Shown here: piece after piece, positions 1-11,965 of the stretch | How positions within the stretch are numbered: the first letter of the stretch is position 1 | Layout of the letters: the number at the start of each line of letters is the position of its first letter | NCBI GenBank assembly: GCA_022495995.1 | Contig: JAFEMH010000334.1 | Coordinates: 248,001 to 312,000, forward strand | Direction of reading: 5' to 3' | Length of the DNA: 64,000 nt | From: Adenophora triphylla var. japonica | Taxonomy: Eukaryota; Streptophyta; Magnoliopsida; Asterales; Campanulaceae | Notes under the pieces: model-generated | Databases searched by the model: none | The model's input: only the letters and a program-made list of their open reading frames with translations | Told to the model about the DNA's origin: nothing | Position numbers and translations under genes: made by a program

Positions 1-3000
1 CTCATCGGAACTGGTGTCATCCCCGAATCTGAGCATGTGTTTGTATGGATCTTCCTGCGGATCTACCGCGTCTTCTACTCCAGAGAGTTCTGATTCGTCT
101 CTGTCTGACGGTTTAACCCAGATTAAAGGACGTCTCGTGCCCTGTTGTGAAGCTGGCACTGCTAGAAAAACTTCATGTCCTCTGCTTGAGCGGAGGGGCT
201 CGACGGGAAATTCCATGTGTAGAACATACCAGACGACTGCCATGTATTCTTCACGAGTGTGCCGGTGCCTATTGACCTTTATTATGAAGATTTCTTCATC
301 CAGTTGGGCTAGAGAGTTTGCTCGAAGGATGCTTACGAACTTCCGATCGGAGATGAGGGGTTTATGTCCCTGTGTCATTGCGGTGTCCAAGGTTTCTTTC
401 CATTCTGGATTCAAGTCTCGGAAATGGCAATTGAACCTGATGAATCTGATTGCTCCAGGCTCCTCCTGCTCGAGGGCATTGACATAGTTGGCACCTCCGG
501 ACTCGGAGGGATTCTGATGAGATTTGCCCCGGTGGTCCTTTTGTCAGTTTGCAGGGGGTAGCACATGTGCGTGGCCGCGGGCGCACTTGGTTGGCACTTC
601 GGCTTCGTTGCCTATGAGAAAATTGTCTCCTTTGATGACCTCGAGGTCTCCTTGGCAGTTTATGAACTTGACACACTGATGGAGAGTGGAGGCTATGGCC
701 TTCATGTGGTGTAGCCATGGGCGTCCCAGCAGAGTGTAAACTCAGACGGAATGTCCATCACCTGAAACTTCACTGGCACCATTTGGGCTTCGAACCAGAG
801 TTCCAGAGTCAAAGTCGGAAGGATGGGATGGGATGTACTGTCGTATGCTTTGATAGTTCGGGCAGATGGGGTCATATGGCCTTCATCGATGCGTAAGGCT
901 CACATCATGCTGAGGGGAAGGACGTTGATTGCTGATTCGTCATCTACCAGGACTCCAGGAAGGGAGATAGTGTTAAGCCGAACAGTGATGTGCAAAGCTT
1001 AGTTGTGTTCTGTAACTCCTTTCGGTAGGTCTTTGTCACAAAATGTGAGCATGCTGCCGTACAGTCTGGAATCGTAGATCTGATCTCTTTCTGGAGAGGG
1101 GGAGTCATCGAGCCATCCATTTCATGTCTTTCTCTTGAGAGGTAGAGGTTTTGGTGGTGCCTCGTTATTGCATTGAGGTTTCTTGTGGCGGTGGCCTCCC
1201 TTTGTCAGCACGTTGATTGAGTACGAGTGCCCGGTTGGCTTTGACATTCCTTTGCCAGCCCGTGCTCTGAAGTTTGATAAGTTGAACATTGACTGATCCT
1301 TCTAGGGATCGTGTTTCTTGCTGGTAGTAGGGTTGCCGGGGTTTGAGACCTTCTTGTGTCCTAAGGCCTGAACTTTGGTTTCAGCAGGATATTTTGGCTT
1401 TCCCACCCCTGTTTGTTCTGAAGCTGTGCTGCTTGAAGGAAGGGAAGACTTGCTGGAGTAGAGTACATAGTAGTCGAACTTCCCAGAGGTCTCTCCGAGT
1501 GTACCCACGCTGGTGTCTCCAGCTTCGAATCTCTCTTCAATTTCTGCTGAGAAGACTATTTCTTCTTCTTTTTGGGAGAATCACCTCTGATCAGGTCCTG
1601 GAACTCATATTCAAGGCATTCTGAGCAGTCACATATGCCGTACCAGATGTGGACGTCTGATGAGGGCTTGACTGGAAGAGGTGGAGGAACTGGCTCTGCA
1701 GCAATCTTCTTAGGCACCCACTCGATGGAGTTTACACTGTTGTTGTTCGGAAAAGGGTTTCCTACTGTATTAGGTCCACGGGGATGCTCTAACTTTCCTT
1801 CTTCTATCATATTCTGGATCTCATACCGCAACCTGAGGCAGTTGTCAGTTGTGTGCTCATGGTACTGATGGAAGGTGCAGTACTTGCTTCTGTCGGCATT
1901 GGATGCAGGATTCTTCGATTTGTAGTTTTCAACAGGATTGAGGAGGCCTTCTTTGACTTGCCCCTCCAACATTTTACTCATAGGCATATCCATCTTTTTG
2001 AAGCGTATGGAAGGTTGCTTCTTGGAAGATCCGTTGCTTTGCAGGGCTGGGCTTCTGTTGCTTGACTGCTATCCCTGATGGATGTGGTTGACAGTAGTGT
2101 CTTTTCTTTTGTCGGGGGCCGATGCGGGGTTGAATGCAGTTGTTGTTGTGTATCTGTAAGACAGAACTGTAGCTAGCTTCTCTTTTAGGTCCTTCTCGAA
2201 CTGGGAACCCGCATTGACCATGGCTCGGAGATCTGGGAAGAAGTGGTGGCTGATGAGCGTTCTGATGGATGGCCTCAAGCAGGACTTGAAGATCCGCATC
2301 TGTTCGTCTTTGGAGAGTGGCTCCATGATCTCAGAGAGTTTCCAGCTCCACCTTTTGTAGAACTCTCCAACACTTTCGTTGGCCTTCTATTCGGTGGTAA
2401 TTAAGTCTTCACGACTTGTTTCCCACTCCAGGTTGGACCGGTACCATTCCAGGAAGATTTTGCTGATCTGATCCCAGGTATGGCGATCTTTGGGCTTGAC
2501 CCTTAGGAACCACCGTAATGCTGAACTCTTGAGAGTGTGCTGGAAATGTTCGACCATTTGCTGGAGGGTTGCTCCTTTTGCTCTCATGTCGAGAACATAA
2601 GTGTCAACATGTGTCTGAGTGCATTCGGTCCCGTCGAATCTGTCCATTCCTAGCATTCTGAACTTGGCAGGGAGAGGTGTGACCATTCCCGGATCTGTAG
2701 ATCTGAGTGTTTCTTTCTTTGAGCTGCCCATGCTGGCTTTTAGGTCCTTCATTTGTTCGACCATCCAGGCCAGGGTTGGGTCCAATGGTGGAATTTGAGG
2801 CTCGGGGCCGGGTGCTGCTATCTGAGAGGCAGTAATTGAAGGTGGAAGGCTTGATATATGTGGATATATGGGGGCCTTTTCTGGATTGTATCGGGGTTTT
2901 GCCCCGTTGTTTGGAGGTTCGTATATAGGTAACGAGTTGAACTCGGGAGGATACTTGAGGATATTGGGGGTAGAACCGGCTTGGTCGTATATGACGGGGG

Positions 3001-3265
3001 TGCCTTGATAAGTGGCAATATGAAGCCTCGGTCGGCTATTTCCTTGATAAGAAGGATTCCCGTAGCTTGGCGGTGGAGGAACCTGGTTGAAGATTTGGGG
3101 AGCTAATCGGGGAGGATCGTCGTCCTCGATTAGAACGAAAGTACCATCTGGTTGGGGGATAGCTGCTATACCTCGTTCATTCAGAAGCTGTACCACAAAA
3201 TTCTGCTGATCCTCTTTCTGTTTATTGTGAACCCCACAGACCCGGATGGCTTATTCCAGTGTCAT
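1..3265 (-). pseudogene. gag-protease region of gypsy copy A' (broken)
   Basis: Gag packages element RNA into particles; the aspartic protease cuts the polyprotein. The reading starts near the ATG at 3263-3265 (MTLE) and meets a stop at once. A long open stretch at 2387-3196 (269 aa) holds a Pro-rich N-terminus and the retrotransposon gag domain with the motif ALRWFLRVKPKDRHTW. It ends in TAG where element A has CAG. Further left, 2069-2326 continues the gag domain, and 1556-1993 has the Cys/His motif HQYHEHTTDNC. The protease lies near 730-1000. Its active-site region at about 920-965 reads VDDESAINVLP, where element A has VDNGSAVNVLP, so it is probably dead. The last 560 bases encode a segment of unknown function that follows the first protease in element A (44470-45230). 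Several frameshifts are present. Confidence 0.8.
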
Positions 3266-4637
3266 GTCGTTTACCGCTGGCGGGGTTCCATTCCCGTCAT
3301 GATTTCTCGGTGATTCTAACATATCGAAGAGGCTGGCCGTAGGAACTGAGGAACCGAGGGGCGTACGTCTTTGCCGCTTGTAATTACGGCGAGGCGCCGA
3401 CCCGGACTCGAACCACTCTCTATTCGCTGCAGGGAAGGAAAGGTAGGGCTTAGGTTTCGGAAGGGGTATTTGGCTCAGGGCTTGTGTAACGTGCAGTTAC
3501 CGCTCATGTTTTCTTAAAACGCGTTTTCTGAGAGTCCTAATTGGTTGAAAAAGGTTGCTCTTCTTTTTCGCAACTAACCTAGGTCTTAGATCAGTGGATC
3601 CCAACACTACGTTTATAGACCCCTCGCTTTTCACCTGTAAATCGTCTTCCTGGGACGGACAATCCCGAGCGAGGATCCTATAAGGCAAACGGATTCCACC
3701 GACAAAGGAAAAAGTGAACTTAAGGCTAGCCGGTCATGTAAAGTTTCAACGTATGTGACATACGGGTCACAGTCGAAGTCAACATCCTTAAGTTAAGGCA
3801 GAAATCATATCAAGATTTTGGCATGACCTCTCTTGACTTGCTTGCGCGAGGGTCTTAGCTTTTGGCGTTGGCCGAGTTGTGGTTGGTATGGTGCATACGT
3901 TGAGGGTTTGATGACACTGCGTCACATTGAACCTTCGGGTATGTTTTTAGCACGATCCTGCGTCAAAGTCAAAGCTGAAAAGCTAAGACTTCAGGTCGAG
4001 AAAACGACCTTCGATCTCGACTTTTAAGTTTGACCCTTGAGGGAGATCGGCGTAAAAGCATACACTTAGGCTTTATGACACGAACTAAGCCAAAAACCAA
4101 CCAAGGTCTTGGACGAAGTGTGACACAAAGAGTGCATTGTTACACGGGCTAGGATGGGCTGTTTGGGATGACCCCGTGCGCGCTCGAAAGGCATAGGAAG
4201 GCAAATCAAATTGCAGCTTAACGGTCACCCCGGGTTAAGGGTTGTAGTGTGCAGTGTGCCGAGGCAGCAAGTGTGCGTAGCGTGCGGTGTACCGAGGCAT
4301 CAGTGTGAATAGTGTGCGGTCACTAAATTCTTTTTCTGAGTAAAATAGAGATTTTCAGAATGAGTTTTAAAGAATTTATGCGCAGTTCAGAATATTGCAC
4401 GAAAATCAATTATGAACGAAATATGCACGAACATGTTATGATTTTGAAAGAGATGAAAAGTGACATCTTTTTATCTTCTTTTTTTTTTTTGAAAAGAAAA
4501 AGGTAGTAACAAGAAATTGCCAGAAAATATACACGCGCAAAAATGAGGAAGAGTAAACGAAAGTTTGACCCACAGAATATTTTTAAAACAAAGGCAGTTT
4601 TGAAAAAACATGTTATGTCCCCAGTAGAGTCGCCAAC
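3266..4637 (-). other. 5' leader of gypsy copy A' with primer-binding site
   Basis: This non-coding leader lies between LTR and gag and is homologous to 48050-49421 of element A; both contain the phrase GACACAAAGAGT and the GTGTGC...GAGGCA repeats near 4250-4320. The primer-binding site is at 4618-4635. On the minus strand it reads TGGCGACTCTACTGGGGA, one base inside the LTR. The plus strand at the same place resembles a tRNA 3' end finishing in GAGTCGCCA, which fits a tRNA-Arg primer as known for Ogre/Tat elements. I assigned the tRNA from memory. Confidence 0.75.
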
Positions 4638-6600
4638 TGAAATTACCCAGATCGCGCGCGGACGCGGCGAGCGGTTTTTGACTTCACTAAAAGGAGAGTA
4701 GCCACGCCGTTTTGTATTATGAGCCTAAACTTTGAAAAAAGACTAGTTTGAAAAGGAGGTCGTTTTGATTGGGAGCCAAAACTTAGGAAAAGGCTGTTTG
4801 AAAAGGAGGTCGTTTTGATTGGTAGCCAAAACTTAGGAAAAGGCTTTTTGAAAAGGAGGTCATTTTGATTGGTAGCCAAAACTTAGGAAAATGCTTTTTG
4901 AAAATGAGGTCGTTTTGATTGGTAGCCAAAACTTAGGAAAAGGCTTTTTGAACAGAGATTGTTAGGTTCGGAGGTCAGGTTACGTTTCGGGAAGAGTATA
5001 TGGAATCACCCGAAATGCCTCGCTTGACGAATCTTTCTACCTTTCTCGATATTCGAATAACGAAGTTGAATCTTTAATTTGAATGACAAACGTTGATTTT
5101 AGGTTTTGAAAATGAGTTCGAATGATGAACTTGAATCTTTAGTTTGAATGACAAACGTTGATTTTGTAAAGGAGCGTTTGAATGACAAACGTCGATTTTG
5201 AGTTTGAAAAGGAGTTCGAATGATGAACTTGAATCTTTAGTTTGAATGACAAACGTTGATTTTGTAAAGGAGCATTTGAATGACAAACGTCGATTTTGAG
5301 TTTGAAAAGGAGTTCGAATGACGAACTTTTGGTTTTGAACCGGGCATTATAATTTTACCCATTTTGATGAAAACGATGGCAAATGAGATGCGATTAACGA
5401 GTCATTTTGTGACTCGGACATTTGAAAGTAAATACCATCAACAAACCAAACGGTTTGGACTTGTAAATAACATTATTGAAATTGCGGTATCAACGGATCG
5501 AACAATCTGGAACGTAAAAGTGCGATCGACGAGCCAAGCAACTCGGATTTGTAAAGAGAATTAATGTAAGTGCGATATCAACAGATCAAACGATTCAGAC
5601 GGTAAATAGCAATCAACGGATCAAATGATCCGGATGGTAAAAGTGCGATTGACGAACCGAACGGTTCGGACGGTAAATGACGTAAAAGTAAAAATGGGAC
5701 TCGAACGCCGTTTTAACCCTAAATTACTTCTCTCGAGGGAGAAAATATGATAGAGGACTAAAACGTATCGAGACCCATAGACGGCGTTTCGTCTACATTT
5801 TGAGAACTTTGATCGGATCGAAAGTAGCGTATGACGCGTAAAACGAGGCAAAGCAAAGTTTAGAGAGTGAGAGTGTTACTAATGGCTAGGTGTTGACTCT
5901 TTGGCTCGGGAGGACGTATATGGGATACAAAATGGTGTTTCGGAAGTGTTTGACTCGTGTTTGGCTTGGAAAACGTGGTTTTCATGCAAATCGAGACATT
6001 TCCGGGGCTCGGGTGGGTGTTTAGGATGCTGGGCCGAGGTGAAATGGAGGAGGAGTAATATTTTGTTGGGGTTTTTACTGAAGGGGAGGGGCTGTATTTA
6101 TAGGGGGTGAAACTGCAGAACAGGTCGTTCGGCCAATTCCTCAGTTTTAGGGACTTTTGAGGTATTTTGGAGATTGCTGAGACTGAATGGTTCATCTGGA
6201 AGAACAGGCCGGCCGGCCAGTCACTCAGTTTCAGGGGTATTTTGGTCTTTTCACCCTTGAATCTGATTGATGTTGATGTGGAGAGGCTTGCATGTGTGCC
6301 AAGTGTCCTAGCTTAGTCACTAAGATTGGATTTTTGTTCCGTTAATCCCGGTTTTGATTGTTTTCTAAATAATTATTCGAGAAAATGTCGGAGCAGTCCC
6401 GGAAAACCCCGAAAATTGCGTATTTCTTGGAATGTGATATTTTCACGTGTACGAATGTGGGTTGAATACACTTTGGATTTTGGATGCACGGGGCAGTCTT
6501 GGGAAGTCTCGTTAACTCGTAAAGGGGGAGTTAACGAATTCTCGTTAACTTGGTAAATGCCGATTAATGGATTGTAACGATCCGAATTTGGGTACTTACA
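4638..6600 (-). repeat. 5' LTR of gypsy copy A'
   Basis: The repeat runs on the plus strand from TGAAATTACCC at 4638 to GGGTACTTACA ending at 6600, about 1.96 kb. These ends are identical in kind to the 2.08-kb LTRs of element A. It contains four to five copies of an AAAGGAGGTCGTTTTGATTGG unit (about 4750-4950) and an array of short hairpin units of the form GTTTGAATGACAAAC (about 5080-5330). The plus-strand TATTTATA at 6095-6102 is a TATA box on the minus strand. Only one LTR of this copy is in the window. Confidence 0.88.
6095..6218 (-). promoter_or_regulatory. LTR promoter of A': TATA box with two upstream palindromes
   Basis: The TATA box is 6095-6102 (TATAAATA on the minus strand). Upstream of it in the direction of transcription are a near-palindrome GGTCGTTCGGCC at 6123-6134, 20 bp away, and a perfect 12-bp palindrome GGCCGGCCGGCC at 6207-6218. 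Element A has palindromes of a different sequence at the matching two places, inside a conserved framework (TGCAG before the first, CAGGGGTATTTTGGTCTTTT after the second). Promoter activity is inferred, not shown. Confidence 0.55.
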
Positions 6601-7780
6601 CCTACCTTCCTCCCCCCCCCCACATTCTCGGCCACCCTACCTCACCTCCACACCCTAACCTATCACCTCCTTGACCTACAATCATCTTACCCTTTACATT
6701 TCCCCTACCACCCTACCCTACCCACACCCATCTCAACCCTACTAATCCCCACATCCTACCCTACCACCCCACCTCCATCACCCTATCCCACCCTATCTCT
6801 TTCAACTTATCTCAAATTGTGTTTTTATCGAAAAATATTTTTCTTTAATTTATTAAACAAATGAAAATATTTTTCGGAAAACATTTTCCTTACCAAACAG
6901 CCGAAAACATGTTTATGTCATTTACCGGAAAACATTTTCATTTTCCGGAAAATATTTTACGTGAAATCATTTTTCGGAAATCGCGAAACAAATGGAGCCT
7001 AAAGATGGATGTCGGTCATCTATATCGCCAGTTTCTTTAATGTTGGTGCAACCCACTCCGTGTTCGCTCCCATACGACCGTCACACTGTGAGGAACTTGA
7101 GTTGTAAGCATGCATAGACCTCATGCATCATTATAGGCGTTTTAAGACACTCATTTGACCGGCTGGTTTGACTTGGGGGCTATTTTATATCTCTGAACAA
7201 AATAAAGTCATATGCAATTTATCATGTGAAGGAACTAATGAATATCCCTACAGAATGTCCATTCGGAATGATCCTAAAAAGATTTGTCCCTTCAAAGAAA
7301 AATACTCCTTCACAAGTTACATATGGATTTATTTCAAAAAGAACTAACATAATCAATAGGTTACTAGGTTTGGATTTGAATGGTGGAATTCGATAAGAAT
7401 GTGGGACTTTTGCCGAAAATTGTCCAATTATGGAGTGTAATATAGGTGGAATACAATAGGCTCACATTATAGGGTGATGAATTCACTGTCCTATGAGTCA
7501 TATAGAAACCCCAAAATGGATTTACCTCCGTCCAATCAAAAATAGGATTTAAGAAATTGAAGTTATTTGTGGTGTTGTCTAGTGCGAGACAACTTGTCTC
7601 GTACAGGACAAGTGTCATGTTATGTGTGTTTTGGCCAAACCTTTTAATCTTCATACCCTTCATTCATTCGACTTGTTGGGACTCGATTATGGTTTAACAC
7701 AATTGATACACATCTAGGTCAGTCATCAAGGCAACTAGCTCAAAACAATGACTGATTCTCCCCCATCACTGAAGCTGATA
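6601..7780. other. Flank of A': C-rich tract, GGAAAA-rich segment, start of relic C
   Basis: No gene is seen. 6601-6800 is C/T-rich low-complexity sequence. 6830-6990 repeats motifs such as CGGAAAACATTTTC in both orientations, a pattern common in plant non-autonomous DNA transposons, but I find no clean terminal repeats. A perfect inverted repeat CGAGACAA-C-TTGTCTCG lies at 7585-7601. A related, damaged copy is at 24872-24888, beyond element B, and I attribute both to relic C. Reading frames in this stretch have no recognisable similarity. Confidence 0.5.
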
Positions 7781-7784
7781 TCAA

Positions 7785-9053
7785 GGAAAACAGGGCTTTG
7801 CTTGCTCAAGCCTACCTCAAGCTAGAGGAACAAAGTAAAAAAGTGCTCAAATAGTCGCCCTTCTCAAAGAACTCCATGAAATGAAAGTTCAGAAGACTAA
7901 GAAGGAAAAGAAGAAAGAAAAAAAATCCCCAGCCACATCCGAAGATGAGGATTCCTGTACTAAGAAAGCTAAGAAGCAAAGCAAGAAGGATAATAAGTCC
8001 GATTTTTTCTCCTCCTCCTCCAAAGACGAGGAACGTGTCTACAATACTATCAAGACGAAGAAAGAAAGTAATGGTGAGACCAAAAATGCCTACGGTCCTG
8101 TGACCATGAACTATCTCAATAAGAAGCTTGCTTCCCTTGGTGCCCCAAAGACAACATTCACTCCATTCGATCCAGATGCTCTCCGGCAATTTATCACCAA
8201 ACTTCCCCGCAAATATAGGACACCCGATGTTGCTAAGTTTAATGGCACTACTTGTCCTCGAGCTCATGTTAAGATCTACACTTGGGCTATGCTTCTAATG
8301 GGTGTTGATAATCAGATTTTAGCCTAATACTTTGCTCAAACTTTGGAGGGTGCCGCAAGAAATTGGGACATGCCTTTTCCTACAACTACGAGGCTTGATT
8401 GGTCGACCGCATGTATAGTTTTCCAAAGGTATTTTGAAGACAACTCTACCTATTGCCCCCTAGGTAGGATCTTGAGCAAACCAAGCATTATCCAAATAAA
8501 TCTTTTGCTGACTTTGCTAGAAGATGGAGGTTCAAGCTCACTGAAATTGTTGAAAGACCTACTTTTCAGGAATAAATCCACATTTTTCTGCAGTGCCTCC
8601 GTGATGAATTTCAAGAGAATCTCGCCAGTAACTACTTTCCTAGTTTTAACGAACTTCATGAGTCCGAAATTAGGATTGATGACTTCCTTAATAACAAAAG
8701 GAAAGAAAGTGGTTTTCGCTACAACAAGACCACTACAAGCAAGGACGCCTCAATTATGGCAAGTACTCTGTTGTTCCTCCTCCTGAAAAGAAAAGGAGGC
8801 AATATGACAAACTTGAAGGAATCACTCAAGAGGGTTTCCTTGATATCCTCGTAGAGAAAGGAAATATCAAGATAAGGGAAGGTGGTCCTCCCAAAGATGT
8901 GGGTCCTAACCATGCTTACCACCTCTTTTGCAAGTTTTACAACACTATCTGCCATGACACCAACTCTTGCAATCATCTGAAGGATCTCATCCAAGACCTC
9001 ATTGACAAGAACGAAATGGAGATACCTAATGTGGTAACTAACCATCTCCCTTA
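7785..9053 (+). pseudogene. gag of gypsy relic C (decayed)
   Basis: This is a remnant of a Ty3/gypsy gag. A Lys/Glu/Ser-rich N-terminal part (about 7881-8060) is followed by the gag domain. The motif AHVKIYTWAMLLMGVDNQIL is followed by a stop at 8326-8328, then TLEGAARNWDMPFPTTTRLD and RYFEDNSTYC, after which the frame slips several times. A Cys/His stretch near 8925-8980 (FCKFYN..CHDTNSCNHLKD) matches the degenerate zinc-knuckle position of Tat/Athila-type gags. No protease or pol follows before element B begins, so the element had lost or was losing pol. The strand is opposite to the other gypsy copies. Confidence 0.8.
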
Positions 9054-9776
9054 GTTTGGAGAAGATGAAGCCTCCAAATAGAATTCGAGATCTACACCAA
9101 CACATTGGGGCTACAACTATCCCCTCCCTTTCTCCATTGAAATAGATTAGGTTTATTTTCATAAGTATGAATTCGAAGAGATTTTTATCTTTCTAGTCCT
9201 TTCACCTCCTTCTAGTTTGTGTCTTCTAAATTTCCTCATTAAATGAATGTTATTTCTTATTCCTATACACTACCCTAAAATTGTTATACCTCATAAATAT
9301 CATTAACTTCATACAATTTCATAACTAACCCACAAACCATAAAGTCAAATCACAAATTTAACACTTTACAAAAAATGATAATTATGTATAAGCAAGTTTG
9401 AGAATGAAAGCTATCATTAGAAGGCCTAGGGGCGAAACATCATCACTTATTATTACTCCTGTTGAAAGTCAAGGATCAACAAATGAAGAAAGCCAAAGGC
9501 GCTGGTGTCAATGATCAATCCCAAGAAGAGTGGGGCTACTCAATTTAAAGCTTTGAGAGTAGGTCGAAATCCTCGAAATGGCCTAGGAAAAAAAACTAAA
9601 CCAAAAAAAACTCAAGGTTTCATCTCCCCACAACAATAAAGAAACTTAGACAAGTTACAATGAAGGCAAGGAGAACTCCTCAACATCATCTCCTCTTACA
9701 ATAAAGCTCAACGGCGATAGAAGTGAATGAAGAAGGATTCCTCGACACCAACTCCTCTTACAATTAAGCTCAATGG
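9054..9776. other. Spacer of relic C up to the insertion point of element B
   Basis: No gene is seen. AT-rich sequence is followed by a short degenerate tandem repeat. CTCCTCTTACAAT-AAGCTCAA occurs near 9685-9710 and again near 9748-9775. The stretch ends in AATGG (9772-9776), the left copy of the target-site duplication of element B; the right copy is 23911-23915. Confidence 0.6.
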
Positions 9777-11181
9777 TGAATGTACGCTCGCCGAAATTAT
9801 TTTTTAATGATGATGAAAAATAGGAGTCGCCATGCCATGTTTTAAGGTAAACTTTGAAAAACCTTTGAAAGAGAAAAGGGGTCCGGGGGTCAGGTTACGT
9901 GTTGGAAAGAACCGAGAGTTCACCCAACACGCCTCATCCGTTGACAAGTCTTTCTAATTAAACATCCAAATAATTCAAAGTGTGTGCAAACAATGATAAT
10001 GAACAAGTGTGGTAAAACATGAATTTTATTGATTAAACTGAGATCTTACAACTTGTGAGCCATTTGGTTAGGGAGGCCACATCCCAATTACATAGATCAG
10101 AACAGATTACAACTGGAAATGATCTCTGCAAATAGACAAGATGTGTCGCGTGACACATAACATGCCTGGCTAGATGTGTCGCGTGACACAGGATCTACCC
10201 AGACATATTGTGTCGCGTGACACAAGGTGTCCATCTGCAGAGATCTGACAAGCTGCACACAGAAGAACCAGAAGCTAACACAGATCTAATTATACAATCA
10301 ATTAAGCTTCGAAATGAATGATTCAACAATAATTCAACCAAGGGTGCGTGGATATGGAGAGATCCACACTCCCTTGGGCATCAAACACCAATTCCAACAA
10401 TGATCAAACCATAAGCATGCAATTATACAAAACACAATGATTAAACAGAGAGATTGCGATTGGGGTTCAGTAATCAAGACAGATGGAGTCGGATTACTGA
10501 ACCCAAAGAGAATAAAATGCTTGGATTATGAAAATGGTAAAATAAGAGAGAGGGAGAGATGGAATTGAGTGGTTACCCTTGATGATTATATGAATTCTAT
10601 ACCAAGTCTGGTATAGAACCCTTCAACAACTACTTCTTAGGTTGCTTAAGCTGGGAAGGATTGATGGATGGAGGATCCAAGTGGTGATGGGTGAATTGAG
10701 GTGAATTGGAGGGAGAATTGGGTGAATTTGGGTAGGAGAGAGAGATGTGTGTGTTTGTAGTGTGTGTGGCATGTTTCCAAACTGGCAGAGTAACAGTAGG
10801 CAAAAAGTGGATCCAGATATGAGAGGGGTAGGGTCTTATTTATAGGCTGCAAGTGATGGTCACATGGTGTCGCACGACCTTCTATAACCACTTTCCAAGG
10901 CTTCGAGTTATCGCATGACACAAGGTGTCACCAACCGTTTCTGGCGCCAAAACCTGGTTCTAGAACAATTTGAGTTAATACCCAAAAGGTCCAAAATAGG
11001 TTTATTCCCTATAGGTCCTTTAGCATGAGCAAAGTACTAAAGGTACTTCCTTCGCAAGAAACTTATGGGATGTTTCCGAAAGTCTCGGAATAGACCGGGA
11101 ATTTACCAAAATGCCCCTAATGCAATTTTATCATATTAAAATGCACCTAAAAGGGTCGCGAATAGGATTGGCGTACTTACA
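9777..11181 (-). repeat. 3' LTR of element B
   Basis: The LTR runs from TGAATGTACG to GCGTACTTACA and pairs with 22504-23910, with only scattered differences. It contains three copies of TGTGTCGCGTGACACA at 10142-10157, 10175-10190 and 10209-10224, which lie downstream of the TATA box in the transcribed part. Near the TATA box (10837-10844) are two more degenerate copies (10866-10879 and about 10910-10930). Confidence 0.93.
10837..10930 (-). promoter_or_regulatory. LTR promoter of element B: TATA box with upstream palindromes
   Basis: Plus-strand TATTTATA at 10837-10844 gives TATAAATA on the minus strand. Upstream in transcription order, 21 bp away, is GGTGTCGCACGACC (10866-10879), with arms GG-TCG and CGA-CC. 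About 30 bp further is TATCGCATGACACAAGGTGTCA. The same layout occurs in the 5' LTR, with the TATA box at 23565-23572. The distance of the first palindrome from the TATA box matches those in A and A'. Confidence 0.55.
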
Positions 11182-11400
11182 GAGCCCCTCGGCAACGTCA
11201 CTTATGGAAGAAGTGAGGTTGTCGATAAAAGAAGACCCAATCCCAATGAGCGATTGGGGATATGGCGGATGGCTGGACGATGATCTGTGAGATCAGATGG
11301 CTGGACTCTTGGAGAAAGGATTCCTACGTATCCCTGGGAGGGAATCAATATGGTCGTAGTTTGAAAACGAAACTGACAAGGAGCAAGAAATGGCAAAGAT
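11182..11400 (-). other. 3' untranslated region of B with polypurine tract and conserved block
   Basis: Next to the 3' LTR, the plus strand GAGCCCCTCGG is GAGGGGCTC on the minus strand, a polypurine tract that primes plus-strand DNA synthesis. At 11328-11363 is a block CCTACGTATCCC...GTAGTTTG. A related block occurs at 14650-14703 on the other side of the antisense ORF, and element A has the same pair (31167-31208 and 37114-37168). Confidence 0.6.
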
Positions 11401-11419
11401 ATGTTTTCATACCTTTGCT

Positions 11420-11965
11420 GTGTTTACCTGTCGCTGCCGGAGGGACTGAGACTACGGTTGATCGTGGAGGGTTGTAGCTGCCGGAGGGTCTTAGGCTATA
11501 ATTGATGATGATCATGGCTGCCGGAGGGACTTAGACTACTGCTTGATGAAGATGAACGGTAGCTGCCAAGGGACTTATGATACTGTTGATGATGATCGTG
11601 GCTGCTGGAGGAACTTAAACCACTGTTGCTGAAGAGGAACGGTAGCTGCCAAGGGACTCATGCTACTGTTGATGATGATCGTGGCTGTCGGAGAGACTTA
11701 GACCACTGTTGCTGAAGAGGAACGATAGCTGCCAAGGGACTCATGCTACTGTTGATGATGATCGTGGCTTCGGAGGGACTTAGACCACTGTTGCTGAAGA
11801 GGAACGGTAGCTGCCAAGGGACTCATGCTACTGTTGATGATGATCGTGGCTGCCGGAGGGACTTAGACCACTGTTGATGAAGAGGAACGGTAGCTGCCAA
11901 GGGACTCATGCTACTGTTGATGATGATCGTGGCTGCCGGAGGGACTTAGACCACTGTTGCTGATG
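11420..11965. repeat. 83-bp tandem array in the 3' UTR of element B
   Basis: About six units hold alternating half-units GGCTGCCGGAGGGACTTAGA and GGTAGCTGCCAAGGGACTCA. The anchor GATGATCGTG falls at 11591, 11674, 11757, 11839 and 11922, a spacing of 82-83 bp. The first units are more diverged. Position between the antisense ORF and the 3' LTR is the place where Tat-lineage elements are known to carry variable tandem repeats. Confidence 0.88.

Larger units (their letters stand above)
1..6600 (-). mobile_element. Truncated Ty3/gypsy Tat-like element, copy A'
   Basis: This is the 5' half of a large gypsy retrotransposon read on the minus strand. From right to left it holds a 5' LTR (4638-6600), a primer-binding site, a leader, gag and the protease region, and it then runs off the window at base 1. 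It is the same family as element A: 1-4637 aligns by eye with about 44780-49421, and its LTR shares start, end and internal framework with A's LTRs. It carries more lesions than A and is therefore probably older. The 3' half and 3' LTR are not in the window, so no TSD can be tested. Confidence 0.9.

Noticed and set aside
4750..4950. Minus-strand ORF with QNDLLFKKPF-type repeats
   Set aside because: It arises from a tandem repeat in the LTR of A' and has no coding features.
6601..6800. Telomere-like CCCTAACC/CCCTACC repeats
   Set aside because: No regular CCCTAAA unit is present; it is C/T/A-rich low-complexity sequence.
6830..6990. MITE with GGAAAA repeats
   Set aside because: Inverted motifs are present but no definable terminal repeats or target duplication could be found.
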